Origin: Riptortus pedestris
Taxonomy: Eukaryota > Arthropoda > Insecta > Hemiptera > Alydidae
DNA length: 64,000 bases
Direction: 5' to 3'
Assembly (NCBI GenBank): GCA_019009955.1
Contig: CM032233.1
Location: 17,864,501 to 17,928,500 of the forward strand
A program made the position numbers and the translations under genes. The notes beneath the pieces were generated by a model that saw only the letters and a list, made by a program, of their open reading frames with translations, searched no databases and was not told the DNA's origin. Positions 1-12,500 of the stretch are shown here, piece after piece (within the stretch, counting starts at the first letter, position 1; every line of letters begins with the position of its first letter).

Positions 1-333
1 AACTAACTTTTGCCGGAAACCCACAACTATCTACGTGCACACACATAATATAAATGCAAATACCTCAGTTAGTTAATATTCAAGATAGAGAATGTACATA
101 ACAATATTAATAGTAAATTTAATTTGCAATAAGATTGGTTCTATACAATTTTTCGATCCGACGTATGGTAACGGAAATATTTTGAATTTTCGAAATTCCC
201 CCCATCCAAGTTGGTCCGATTTCAGACATTAACGAACTTGATCTATACGATCTTGATTCTTTATTTTTACATAAAACGTTTAAATATCGAGTTTGGTAAC
301 GATCAAGCAAACATTGCGACCGCTAGAGCCTTA

Positions 334-396
<63 letters not shown>

Positions 397-478
397 CGAA
401 CGGACCTCATTTTCATCATCTGCTGGGTAAATATTAGAAAATCGCGTCATGAGTACGACCTCAATAGAAATCTGCTAA
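1..478 (+). mobile_element. H1 Helitron-like element, 3' part, cut by the window edge
   Basis: This is the 3' two-thirds of an H1 element whose 5' end lies before the window. Recognisable blocks in order are the diverged AT-rich body, a segment matching TTTTTCGATCCGACGTA, a 5'-GACCGCTAGAGC segment, a (TA)n microsatellite at about 336-392, the GAACGGACCTCATTTTC block, and the GAGTACGACCTCAATAG end ending in TCTGCTAA. The terminal palindrome has lost its middle (AATAGAAATCTGCTAA). Family identity is certain from the many other copies here; the Helitron-like class is inferred from end structure. No coding capacity is visible; the short open frames across the TA run are artefacts of the repeat. 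Confidence 0.8.
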
Positions 479-989
479 AACCGATGTCTGAGTTATGAAT
501 GTCTTCGGTAGACATCCTTGATACAATGAATTACGATGAAATCGGAAACAATCACATGATTGTGAAATTAAACAAACATTAAAGGTACTTTCCTTCATTT
601 TATGGAGAGAAGGTAGAACAGCAGAACTAAAATAGCGTTTTACTGAATAAATGTTCACCATTACACGGAAAAAAGCTCTCTGAGAAGGGAAATAACTTGA
701 GGAAAAAATAAGGCTGGGGTTAATTTAAATGTTCTGGTCTATATCACCGATATTGGGTCGTCTTTCCTGCCGATGAGTACGGATTTAACGCAGGCAAATA
801 AAACTGAAATCGGAATTACAGACCAATGAACTGTTTAGCTGTGTATTTCTTCAAGCATCATTTACTCTCAAGGGGGAATAATATTAGCAATGAACAGATT
901 AAAATTAGAAAAAGTAGGATCTGTATAACTTAGTGAAAAACGGGAAAATAATTTTCTCTACTTCAGCAGTTCCATCATGGTTTCGCTTT
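479..989. other. Unassigned AT-rich spacer
   Basis: No coding, RNA or repeat signal recognised between the end of one H1 copy and the start of the next. Confidence 0.4.
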
Positions 990-1087
990 TTAGCAGATTT
1001 CCCTCAAGGGAAATCAGCTATTGAGGTTGTACTTATGGCACAATTATTGAAACAAATCTAGTAGATGACGAAAACTGGTCCGTTCAG

Positions 1088-1145
<58 letters not shown>

Positions 1146-1634
1146 TACTTGTCTGTTACCGCTCTAGCGGTCGCAATTTTTGTTTCATCTTTACCGAACT
1201 CGATATATATAAAAAAAAAAAAAATAAAAAAAACTAGATAAATAATCGTTTTATGCAAAAGGAAGTTCGTTAACGGCTGAAATCGGACCAAGAGGAGGAG
1301 AATTTTGAAAATTCGAAATATCTCCGTTATTATGAGCTGGATCGAAAATTGGTATAGAATCTATCTTAATGCAAAAGTTATGTTCTATGAATGTTGTTAT
1401 ATACATTTATTCTCTAACTTCAATATTAACTGAGATATTTACATTTTTTAGTTTTCAACCTTCAGTAAACCCCATTCCTACTCATGTCACATAATCAATA
1501 CCCGGTTATATAAGGAAACACTTTATTCAAAACGTAAATATTGTTCTCAGTGAACTTTTTCTTTTAAAGATAAATGCAAATACGTGACGAAAGTGGGAAA
1601 TATGCTTAGTTAACGCTGCACCCACGTGACGGAC
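990..1634 (-). mobile_element. H1 element, complete, short/intermediate type
   Basis: Reads in minus orientation from TTAGCAGATTTCCC with a palindromic CCCTCAAGGG core (3' end), through the GGTCCGTTCA block, a (TA)n run at about 1090-1140, and the GTTACCGCTCTAGCGGTC palindrome, to the 5' end GCTTAGTTAACGCTG..CACGTGACGGAC. T-runs flank both sides. The CTCTAGCGGTCGCAATTTTTG block is one of the best conserved internal parts of the family. Confidence 0.85.
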
Positions 1635-1752
1635 TTTTTTAATTTCTTAGAAAATAGAAATAACATAAGTAGGTATGACATATGAGCCGAGGAACCATAT
1701 ATAATCTCAAAGGCTAAGAATTTATTCACGAGACTTATTCCATTGTCTACAT

Positions 1753-2301
1753 CAGGTGTGGGCAACCTTTGACATGTTGCGGGGCCAAACTTTACTGTGC
1801 AAATACGTTCGCGGGCCCCTTTTAAAAGTAGTGCATTTTAAAGTAGTGTTCATAATTTTTAGCGATAGATATCAGACATGAAACTACATCGACAATGTAA
1901 TTATAATATAATTTATTAAAATAACAAAATAAAATGAAAAAAATAGGTACAACATTATAATGAAATCGTAAAATTTGGAATTATTACAAGCAACGACAAG
2001 GAAATAGCGACACCGAAATCAATGAGCTTGAATTTGGGAAACAAATCCATCGATGTTTGGATTAATTCCACGGATAAAAAGACGACAAGAATTTTCCAAA
2101 TTATCGTCAGTCAGCCTTTTACGATGTTTTGATTTATTAACTTTCATCATTGAAAAGAACTGTTCGCATTTATAACTACTGCCAAACACACAAATCTCTC
2201 CTCATTTTCCTCATTTGGAGTAAGTAGTGTAATATTTTTGTTTAATTGGGTTTTTCAAAATTTCTCTCGGGCCGGATACGGCCCGTGGTTGCTCACATAC
2301 G
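1753..2301 (-). mobile_element. hAT-type DNA transposon relic
   Basis: The left end CAGGTGTGGGCAACC and the reverse complement of the right end, CGTATGTGAGCAACC, form imperfect terminal inverted repeats. The flanks carry an 8-bp direct repeat, GTCTACAT at 1745-1752 and GTCTACAG at 2302-2309, with one mismatch, as expected for hAT target-site duplications. Sub-terminal GGGCC and GGGCCGG motifs are typical of hAT-like repeats whose ends read GTGGGCAACC. The inside keeps only the C-terminal end of a transposase gene on the minus strand (separate entry). A second copy, interrupted by H1, lies at 55322-56542. Confidence 0.8.
2019..2192 (-). pseudogene. hAT transposase C-terminal (dimerisation) fragment
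   Basis: Read on the minus strand, this gives a peptide containing FGSSYKCEQFFSMMK, then KHRKRLTDDNLENS, then INPNIDGFVSQIQ, ending at a TGA. This is the signature of the hAT-family C-terminal dimerisation region (ZBED/GTF2IRD2-like transposases): an FGS.Y.CE.FFS.MK helix and an R.RLTD.NL helix. The frame is lost upstream at a stop, so only about 58 residues remain of a protein normally over 500. The matching piece at 55569-55751 has the same motifs with several substitutions. Family call is firm. It cannot encode an active transposase. Confidence 0.8.
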
Positions 2302-2309
2302 GTCTACAG

Positions 2310-5300
2310 GAAACCGATGTTGTACTTTATATCTCTCACAATAAAGCTTGTTTTAATTTAAGCCCTATGTCCACAGGCATACATAAGAGTTACTGTATGT
2401 TCAGATAAATCTGGTGGGGGGGGGACTATTATCCCAATTCTGCTTGACGGATCAAACAGTTTACAATGTATACATATATTTTCAGCATCTGGTATTAAAG
2501 TTAGATCTCATTTTTAAAACCTAAATAAATTATAAATATAGCAATGTGTTATTAACTATTAGAAAAAAATATTATTCTCCATGCATACCTAATTTTTCAA
2601 AGGCGCTGAAGAGCTGTGCATAAAAACAATACTGTAAACCTGCTCAGAAAACTGAGTTCTACGGAGGAAAAATATAAAATTGTCATTTTATAATGGAGAG
2701 TGTAGAAGAAAAGACATCAAGAAAAAATGTTAGCATTATAATGATAGTGACACTTGGATTGACTAAACGCCATTTAACGAATTCGTTTCTCGCAGAGTAA
2801 TTGAAGGATAAAAAACTTTAAGTGACCTATTGTAAATGAGCAAAGAGTGGCCAGGTGATAACAAAGGAACTCCTCTTCAACAAAGTGACAATAGCACCTA
2901 TTGTTCCTCTCACTTGAGCAAGGCGAAAGGGAAGAAAAACACTCATAAACCGGATAATTTACCCTATGTGTTAGAATTAAACGTAACATTTTTATCTCGC
3001 TATTGCACCGCTACTGCGCAAGGGCCTCTCTATAGGAGATTAATGGACTCGTGAGCACATCATCCAATAGTACTAATCCTACCAATCAGAAGTAAACTAA
3101 AGTTTCAAAAATCTGTTACTCAGGGTTTCCACTGATATTAGATAAGTGGATAGCTTAGGGTTATTTTGTATAACTCTCTGATTTCAGAAAGCTAATTATT
3201 ATTTTCTTGTTGCAACAACCAAAAAAATCGTTTCTGCGGGACAACCGTTATTAAATTATCTGTGGACTCATCAACAAGATCGGTAGAATATATCTCGTTT
3301 TTGGTAACCATGGAATTCTTCAGAAAAGTCACCCTTTGCATATACTGTACGTACGGATAAGTATTAATGTTTGATGTCTTCGGAAAATGTTTTTCTTGGT
3401 CTTTTCTTAAACCTATGACCAACAATCTTACCTTCAATTACATCTGCGATAAAACTGTTATACGTTAAGGTATACATCAGGTTCGTCCTCTATTTTCTGA
3501 CCTTCATAAGACTTTTAATTTTAGCTGCCACCAACTTCCACATTTGATTCCTTTTGAATCCAACAGATTCTAACAGCTGTACCCCGATATTTCATCTAAT
3601 ATATTCTCTTTTGTGAAGTCCACTTTTCGATTTCGTAAGCAGCACAAGTCAAATGAATAAAGAAAATGCATACTTTTTTCTGTAGCGTAGTTGTAATTGT
3701 TAAATGTTATTTACTTTAAACTGCTATGGCTTATTGGAACTGGTTGACTTCAGGCTATCATCCTTTTCCACCCTGAATGGGACTAAGTAAAGATGTACCT
3801 AACTAAATTCCTAAAACGTTTCAGTTAAAATACTCCTTTTGTTTTGGAGTGAACCTTTCAGTCTTGTTATTGCCTGAGCAAGTGGAGTCACTCGCCTTTC
3901 TTAACATGAGCATCTATTTCACATTCATCAATTGTTTGAGTACATTGGTTTTCGTATATATTCCTATGTAGTCAATCATATTCTAATTAATAGCGTCATA
4001 ATTTGTTGCTAAATCTATAAATTCTACGACATTTTTTATTGAAGTAGCCCTTCTCTCTAGTATAAGTATAAAAGCTAAAATGAAATCCCTTTTCTGAATC
4101 CTAAACTAAATTGCTCGTCATCAAGGTAATGTTCAATTTCATTTTTATTATACATAATAGTATTTAAAAAGCGGCAGACATACTGACTCAGTGGTTCCTC
4201 TTCGTTTGTCACGAATTTGCCTCAATTCGGTTGTTACTTTGACCAGCGATAGTATTGACTTGGGAGAACATGACCTGTCCATTTCCATTTCAAACTCTTG
4301 CACTATTCCGTAATAATAGTAAGTCCAGTCCTGTTTCATAGCTCAGTTGATTTCGTTGCCAAAATAACAACCCTGCGCCTGAACCAGGACAAGGTGTTTT
4401 GACTGACAATATTTCTGTTTTGTCTGCATAATAAAGTCATTCCATTGCATGGCTGAGACTGCAGCCAATATCTTTCCAAAATAAAGTTTGAAACTTCATA
4501 ATGAAAATCCACTGAAATAAATGACAGCAGACCTGAAATGTATTATATAAAAACAATAACTTTGCATGCGTTTCAAAAGAAAAGGAATATTTAGCTAACA
4601 AGTGCATAAGTGTGATTACTAAAAAATGATGAAAACTTCACACAAAATGTGAGTCAATTTGACGCAATAAAAATGCAAATTTGGCACAGAATCACTGGAA
4701 CCACACAGATTTAACAGAAAATAAACGTGGAAGTTCTAAATGCGGTAAGCGAATGAAACGGCGAATTAAACCCATGGGGAAAAGCACGATGAAGCTTATT
4801 GGACTTATAAATGCGTTTGAAGGTTAGATTATTGGTCAAAGAAGAAGAAAGGGGTTGAAATCTCTTTCTTGATTTCATCAATCATCTCACAGATTTCTAT
4901 TAGTGTAATATAATGAACAAACCGGCTTTCGACAGAACCAAAAATTTGCAAATACAATGCATAGATTTTAGATCCTAATGATGATGTCCCCCTATAAATA
5001 TTCGTCACAGTGAGAAAATACGCAAAGAAGTAGAAATCTTCTCGAGGTCCTTCATGGGAAGTTTCGTAAAAGTATTATTGTACTAATTTATGTGCTTGTC
5101 ATATGTAAAATTAAAAAATATTTACCTTGTTTATAGATAAAACAGCATAAAGTAGAGATGTCAACATAAATCGCTATAATACTGCTTGTTAACTGATATT
5201 ATAATTTAAACTTGAGTAACTGACAGTTCAGTTTACCATTTGAAAAGGATTCTGAAGCAGTGACGGCAATTTTAAATGCCCAAAAACCTGTAGCTCCCGC

Positions 5301-6249
5301 TTTAAAGACGAACCGACAGCTTAGAACACAACGAAAGGCAATTACTTTCAAAAGCTTGCTCTAAAAGCCACTTCTGGTCATTTTAACCTTTCGAAGCAGT
5401 TTATCTACTCCCGAAAGAAAGTGAATTCTTGGATATTTCTCCTCTAATGGCGAGGGAGTTAGGTAACGTCCACGCATCCACTTTTAGTCTTTTACTTTCA
5501 AAAATGTCACACTAATGTCACCTAGCTGGAGAATTCAACGGGAATATTTTAAAACAAATGTCTCATTGCTTCATTTAGCTTATATATTTATAAAATTATT
5601 ATATATGCTTTTAACGGCGAATGAACTATATACGAGCAACGAAGTTGAGAAAGGAATAATTAATTCCAAATTATTAAAACCTGAATGTTCTGCTTATGCG
5701 AGGAACTTTTAAAGCAAGATGCAAAGCGCCATTAAGAAATACAAAATTTGAACCATCACGGTACATTTTAAAAAAAAAGAAAAGCTTTTCCCATGATCTC
5801 AGATGCTTAGTCGTTCCTAGAAAGTATAGAAAACTATAATTACATTTGTTGTGGATAAGACCGCTAATCACCTCGTTTAAACGATTATTAGACAAATTAA
5901 TATAGGAAATGATTAAAAAAGAAACGTTTAAAGAAATTAAAAAAAGGATTACATTTTTCATTGAAACAGCATTAGTATGATAGAAAGATAAATATCGAAT
6001 ATCTGTAGAAGTTGTATGAGTCGTGACGATTTGATAGATAACATTTTACATAGCCTATTCAAGCTACAAACCACTGCTTATTCCGTTGATAAGCAATATT
6101 AACATTAACGTAAGTAAATTGATATTATTAAAACAATTTTTTCACAAGACTGCTAAATATCGTAAAATTTAATTTATTAGTTAACGTATAAAACAATGGC
6201 CCTGAAACCATTATTCATTAATAGCTGTGTAACTGTTTCCTAAACCTTT
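2310..6249. other. 3.9-kb unassigned region
   Basis: AT-rich sequence with short open frames only (all under 100 codons), none showing a family motif or codon structure I can defend. A G-run lies near 2414-2423. No tandem repeat or H1 piece is recognised. It may be unique intergenic or intronic DNA. Confidence 0.4.
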
Positions 6250-7148
6250 TCAGCAGATTTTCCCTAAGGGAAATCGCTATTGAGGTCGTACTCATGATGC
6301 AATTTTCAAAATATATATTTATATATATTTGTCTGTTACCGCTCTACCGGTCGCAATTATTGTTTAATCGTTACCAAACTTGATATTTAGTCGTTTTATG
6401 AGTAAAGAAAGATCAAGTTCGTTAACGGCTGAAATCGGACCAGGGGGAGATTTAGATGAGAGGAATTTCGAAAATTCGAAATATCTTTGTTACTAGACGG
6501 CGGATCGAAAGATAGTATAGAACCAATGTTATTGCAAATTAATGTTACCGTAAGTTTTGTTCTATACATGTTTTCCGTATAATGTATATTAACCGAGATA
6601 TTTGGATTTTATACTTTTATGCTTTCAATAACCCCCCCCCTCCTACTAGTGTCATATTAATAATAAGCTGTTTTATCATGACCCACTTGATTTCAAGGTT
6701 AAATTACAACTATTGCTTTCAACAAAGCTTTATTATATGAAATACAAACAAATACGTTCTGTTGGCCCCTCCCCCCTTCTTTTGTTCTTGAATTACTAAA
6801 ATCTGAGTGATTGAGACAGAAATTATTCTGATTCATTTCAAATTACTCCACTAGCTATAGTAAATAGTTTTCAATAAAATTAATATGTTATATTCAGATA
6901 TATTTCATTAATTGCTCATCTTTCCGGTCTAGAATAATTCTATCTATTCAGTGCTGCGAAGTTGGCTGCCCTGTTTGTTTACAATTCAGACGCTTTCCGT
7001 TGTAGATATTATTAATTTTTAAAAAGACTGAATGACTTTTTATTACCGTTTGTGTTTATTCACGGTGGTGTTACCAGTATGTAGATTTATCTGTTGTAAG
7101 CTTACGCTTGGGAAATCTGCTTAGTTTACGCAGCTCCTGCGTGACGGA
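6250..7148 (-). mobile_element. H1 element, complete, long type
   Basis: Minus orientation. It starts at CAGCAGATTTTCCCTAAGGG (3' palindrome) and ends at GGGAAATCTGCTTAGTTTACG..GCGTGACGGA (5' end). The microsatellite is reduced to a few TA units near 6310-6330. It carries the extra long-type 5' region: the block running from a C-run at about 6634-6645, through the TTTGTTTACAATTCAGACGC block at about 6975, to the CACGGTGGTGTTACCAGTAT block near 7060-7080. Confidence 0.85.
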
Positions 7149-7870
7149 CATTTTATCCTTGACAAGTGTCTTGGTTCAGTACTGTGCTGCACGAAGTGAT
7201 GACTGCCAAAAACAACGACAGCTCAGAAAATCTTGACCGGCATGACAGGACACGGCGTTTCATGAGGAGTAACCGATTTGTCGCGCCTTTCATTCATGTT
7301 CAGTTCACTTACGTAAAGCCATCCCTTACCTTTCGCTGTCCATGAACTACCCCACACAGCTAGCCTGGTATGTAACAGTTATTATCTTTAAACTGTGACA
7401 AATTCAAACTAATTTTACGTTCCTAACCTCAAAAATAAAAATTAGACCAGCAGAATCCCATTTACAATCACGAAGATGTAAAAAAATGAGATTAATTTCA
7501 TCTACAATCAGCAACACCACAAAACCAGAGAATGATTGTTCAACAATTATTCATTAGGTATATTTTATTAAGTAAAAAAAAAAATGTGAGAAGAGGCAAG
7601 GCAGGTAGAAATGGCTAGCAAACCAGGAAGAAGAATTGCAGAGAGTAGGGCCCTGAAAATGGGGGAGCTAGGCTGTAGACCCCAAAAAAATGCTTTAAAA
7701 TGAAGCAGGACCAGGACCAAAAAATATTGCACAGCCTGGTAATTGCTTAGATTCATTGAACATCATTGCCATGGGACGTTTAACAAATTCAATTCAATAT
7801 AAAAATATTATCTACCCAAAATACAACGGAAGAAAATATATTTGGAAAAAAAAAATATTTTCAACATAAA
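7149..7870. other. Unassigned spacer
   Basis: Nothing recognised. The minus-strand open frame at 7568-7756 has no family motif and overlaps an A-run, so it is not called. Confidence 0.35.
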
Positions 7871-8308
7871 GTTTGAGCTAATAATTGGTTCTGCTCTAAA
7901 TTTGGAGCAAAAATTAATTCTGCACTAAATTGTGAGCTAATAATTAATTCTGTTCTAAATTTTGATCTAATAATTAATTCTGCTCTAAAGTTTGAGCTAA
8001 TAATTAATTCTGCTCTACATTTTGAGCTAATAATTAATTCTGCTCTAAATTTTGAGCTAATAATTAATTCTGCTCTAAATGTTGATCTAATAATTAATTC
8101 TGCTCTAAATTTTGATCTAATAATTAATTCTGTTCTAAATTTTGAGCTAAAATTAATCTGCTCTAAATATTGAGCTAATAATTAATTCTGCCCAACATTT
8201 TGAGCTAATAATTAATTCTGATCTAATGTTTGAGCTAATAATTAATTCTGCTCTAAATTTTGAGCTAGTAATTAATTCTACTCCAGCTAATCATTAATTC
8301 TACTCTAG
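7871..8308. repeat. 30-bp tandem repeat, about 14-15 units
   Basis: The unit is close to TTTGAGCTAATAATTAATTC followed by TGCTCTAAAT. Units are phased at 30 bp, with a few point changes, some short deletions, and decay at both ends. Each unit carries TAATTA and an AGCTAAT/ATTAATTCTGCT near-inverted arrangement. No H1 or other element is recognised at the borders. Confidence 0.9.
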
Positions 8309-9085
8309 TTTGGTGATGTCAAAAACTATTTTAAAGAAAGAAGGCAAAGAGCTTCGTCGAACCAAAACTCAGTCAACGAAGTGCAGGTCGTCCATGTCAA
8401 TATAGTACCACTCAATATGCCGATGTAAGATACCCACATTCAGCCGGTATCACTTCAAAATTGAGAAATCCCAGGAAGGGTGTACCGTTAGTTAAATTAA
8501 GTTTTAGTTTCCAATCCTCTGAAAAAGATTGATTAAAGGACATTTCTTAATTACTAATCTATATGATATATTAAGTATTCTTCCCAAAAATGAACTTCGG
8601 CTAGCCGTTCACATCTATTTTTAGTAATTATGAACTTTAAAAAGCATTTGCCAGTAGTTTTAAAAAGCTTCGACATGAATTTCGATGTCGAAAAGGAAAA
8701 TGTCGAAAGAAAGAATAAGCGGCATGACTAAACGTAACTGCTTGACATATTTCATGATTGAACGCATGCTCCATGGAAATTGAATAGTCTGTGGCCGACA
8801 GATAATGGAATATAAGGTTTATTTCTAAGAAGAAGAAAAATTCTTATATTCCATATATTTATTTCAATTAATTTGTTTCATTATCTATTGAGGCTGAAAA
8901 GTTGAGGATCGAAAGAGATAGAAGAAACATCCTTCGTGCTATACTTGACACCTCTTCACTGAAAACAGCTGTTTCGCTATTCATCTCATATCCAACTTAA
9001 ATTGCAAGTCGTGGTTATACAGGAGTCTTATTAAGGATGAAATAGAGAGTCGAATTTTATTTGTTATTATCAACGTATCATTCCA
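8309..9085. other. Unassigned spacer
   Basis: No gene or repeat recognised; AT-rich with several short inverted stretches that do not exceed what this composition gives by chance. Confidence 0.35.
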
Positions 9086-9129
9086 ACACGTGGGAAATGT
9101 GCTTAGTTTGCGCAGGACCTGCGTGGCGG
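9086..9129 (-). mobile_element. H1 5'-terminal fragment
   Basis: Only the 5' end remains in minus orientation: CACGTGGGAAATGTGCTTAG, then a GCGCAGGACCTGCGTGGCGG version of the terminal hairpin. The rest of the element is missing or unrecognisable to the left. Confidence 0.6.
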
Positions 9130-10428
9130 TCTTATTGCATCTCTGATGACCGTGGTCCGAAACGCCTGGTTTCGCTTTTAAGAAACAGTGATTTGATTTC
9201 GGTCCTCCACCTCACCTTGTAATGATCTGAGGTTGCATTACATAAAATTATCATAAATGAACATATATTTTGAATACTTCAAGCACAAAGCAGATTAAGA
9301 TTATTATTTATGAATACTGAAATGTCTAGTTTTTACCTGTGAATAACAGTTTAATCCAATTTGGAGTTAAGTCACCATGTGCTCTGGTATTTTAGTAGAT
9401 AACGCAGATGGATTTTTATAATAACATTCAAAGCTCTTAAAGCCTATGCACTATTAATATTCCGGATGAATTTCGATAATAAGTTCACATTAAATAGACT
9501 TTTTGAGCATATTTTGATCGACGAGGGCAAAGTGCGACATCGGCTCAGGCTGTAAAAGGGCGACGTCGCAAAGGGTTAAGTTTATAGCTGGCCTCATGGG
9601 CCATATCCTCTAGACGGGAGAGCCTTGTCGGCGACACCTCGCTAATCCTTCAGCTTACGGGTAGCTTCAGCCTGCCCCAGTCAGACTACTTCTCGCCTGC
9701 ACTATCTCTCACGACAGAGTCTGATAGAGAACTTCTCAAGAAACAGCTAATTTCTTTGATTCTAATTTAGTTTAAGTAGATATAAGTGCCCCCTTTATAT
9801 CGCTTAAAGGTGCCTCCACTGCCAATTGCCGCAGCTAGATCGCAACAGCCTCGAACTTTTCCATTAAAAAAAGACGATAAAAAACACATGATAACGAAAC
9901 AAGGAAAGTTGGAGAGAGAAGTGGACGGATGAGCTTCAGGCAACGGGTTTGCGAAATCTGGTAGTGCTTTCGAAATAGAAAATATCCAGGTTACAGCGCC
10001 CGGTTTGGGGCCTTCAACGACCATATCCCGCATATCATTACTTCATCCAGCATCAACACACATCCTTCAGATTTTTTGATAATTCGCCTAATAGCAATTG
10101 CAAATCGCCTCATCTCTCATAATAACCTTTGAAACTAATATCCCCCTTACATACTTACTGTTCTACATGCTCAATAGGCACTACAATCCTTCAAGGACCG
10201 AGTCTCTGCCCCTGCCGTTGTTCAACAGTGACCGCAGTTCTCCAGTTATGAATGGATGTCTAGCCTCCTCAGATCCACCTTCAGTTCATAAAGACACGTT
10301 GCCTTGCCGTATATATTTTAAAAGAATTTACTAAAGCAAAATCAGCTATTGTGCTTAGCAGAAGACTTTCATAAAAAAAGAAAAAAACGAGGTCCATTTA
10401 ACTTTATATTATTTAGGTATATATACAT

Positions 10429-10484
<56 letters not shown>

Positions 10485-10584
10485 GTAATGAATTTCACAA
10501 ATTCGTTCATCTGAAAAATATTTTAGCAAAAAACATTTGTGTGGAGAAAAATGGACTTCATTTTTAAAATCAGCACTAAAAAAG
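9130..10584. other. Unassigned region with a (TA)n run
   Basis: Contains a less AT-rich stretch at about 9520-9720 and 9780-10040 with no recognisable coding motif, and a (TA)n microsatellite at about 10440-10482. Open frames at 9767-10033 (minus) and 10098-10334 (plus) have no family signature. Confidence 0.35.
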
Positions 10585-11358
10585 TCTGTTACGCAGTGCT
10601 GCATAAACTAAGCAGATTTCCCTCGTGAAGTTTAACAATAGATAAATCTACATACCGGTAACACAACACAGCCGTGTATATTAAGCGAATAAATACAAGC
10701 GGTAATAAGAAATCTTTCCACTCCCAAAGGGAAGCGTCTGAAATGTAAACAAACAGATCTGCTAACTTTTCATCGGAAAGAAAAACAATTGCCGAAATAT
10801 ATCAGAATATAACATAATTATTTTATTGAGTACTATTTAGTATAGCTAGTGCTATAATTTACAATGAAAGAGAATAATTTTTATTTCAATCACTAAAAAT
10901 TTAGTAATCCAAGAACAAATGAGGGACGGGGACTAAAGAACGTATTTGTTTGTATCTCGTATAATAAAGGTTTGTTGAAAACAATATTTGGTATTTAACT
11001 TTGCAATGAAGTGGTTCATGATATAACAGCTTATTATTAATATGACACTAGTAGGAGTGGGGGTTTACTGAAAGCGTAAAACTATAAAATCCAAATATCT
11101 CAGTTAATACTCATTATACGGAAAATATGTATAAAACAATATTCATAGTAAATTTAATTTCCAATAAGATTGTCTCTATACCATTTTTACGGAGATATTT
11201 TGGAATTTTCCAAAAACCTCCCCTCTAAGCCCCCCCCCTCCCACTTATCCAATTTAAATACAGAGTTTGGTAACGATCAAACCAAAATTTAAAATTTTTC
11301 GAAAATCGCCCATGAGTACGATCTCAATAGCTGATTTCCCTTCAGGAAAATCTGCTTA
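10585..11358 (+). mobile_element. H1 element, long type, microsatellite segment deleted
   Basis: Plus orientation from TCTGTTACGCAGTGCTGC and AGCAGATTTCCC to CTGATTTCCCTTCAGGAAAA..TCTGCTT. The AACAATAGATAAATCTACAT block, the long-type middle and the ATTAATATGACACTAGTAGG block are present. The segment holding the TA microsatellite and the GAACGGACC block is missing (junction near 11280-11300), so the copy shows that the central repeat can be lost. Confidence 0.85.
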
Positions 11359-12496
11359 TAAAAATGTGTAAATTTTTCCGCATGTATTACAGACACAAAA
11401 CATTCATGTAGAAGCGTGTTACAACATTTTTCGAATCTGTTCATTGGAACGGAGATATCGTAGTATATCACTTTCAAATATTTTGTTTATTTATTAATTC
11501 AATAGGGGTACAAGAGAATCATGTGGTGTCCAAATCAGATGTATTTTGTCAAATATTTAAAAGTTTCCGACTTTCGGAAAGAATTTGATTTAAACAGATT
11601 TTAAGAAGATGGCAGGCTTATAAACTGCAAGCTGGGAGAGGGAATTTCGAAAGATCCATGTCCAACCGCAAACCGGCATCTCTGGCGTAATCTCTTGCTC
11701 AAAATTGCATTTCGCAACGCTGGGGCCCACATCAAACACCTTACACCTGAGAAGCAACAATTTGGTTCTGATATATGCATATTACATATGTTCGTGTGTA
11801 CAACATATAATGGAATTCATACGTTTCATTAAAGCGTATAATCTATTAGTGTGGATATTGTATCTTTATTAGCAAAGCTAATTTCTAATCGTCTCATGAA
11901 AAATATAGAAATTTAAAAAACATTGTCTTTCCATTGAAAATTGATTGTGTCACTATATATATTTGCCCTTAAGTGTATTTAATACTTCATTTAATTTAAA
12001 CGTAAAAAGTATTTGAACAAACAGTTTTAGTATTGTGAAGATAATGTAATCAGATTTGTTAATATAATTTAATGTATTACAGGATTGATATCCTACATGA
12101 ATATCAGGTTGGCAGCACTGAGCCTAGGGAAGTGTGACTACTTCCTTTGTTATATCAGTTCTACCGCTCTCCTGCCGACTTCATATTGGCCTATGATTAC
12201 ATATTACTTATGCTTATACTTTTAGCAATGGATTGTGAATTTCAGGAGTGTGAATTTGTTTAATTATCATAAATAAATACATTAAAAGGATGAACATTGG
12301 GGAGGCGCATTCAATTATTTCTGGTATTTATTAACTCAGCTCAGTTAATATATGATACTTTACACACTACGAACTATTATGAATACACAGTTTACAATCG
12401 AGTCTTACAAAAGAGCATTTTTAACAGCGGTTATTACGTACCTAAAACAGCTGTCAACATTAGGCTTTGTACCGCATCAAGGGAAAAGAACTTTTA
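11359..12496. other. Unassigned spacer
   Basis: No coding or repeat signal recognised. The TTAA at 12497-12500 that ends it is the target site of the next element. Confidence 0.35.
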
Positions 12497-12500
12497 TTAA

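Noticed and set aside
7871..8308. CRISPR array
   Set aside because: Units are contiguous 30-bp repeats without unique spacers, and the sequence is eukaryotic.
9530..9720. GC-richer stretch considered as a SINE
   Set aside because: No A or B box with proper spacing and no flanking duplication found.
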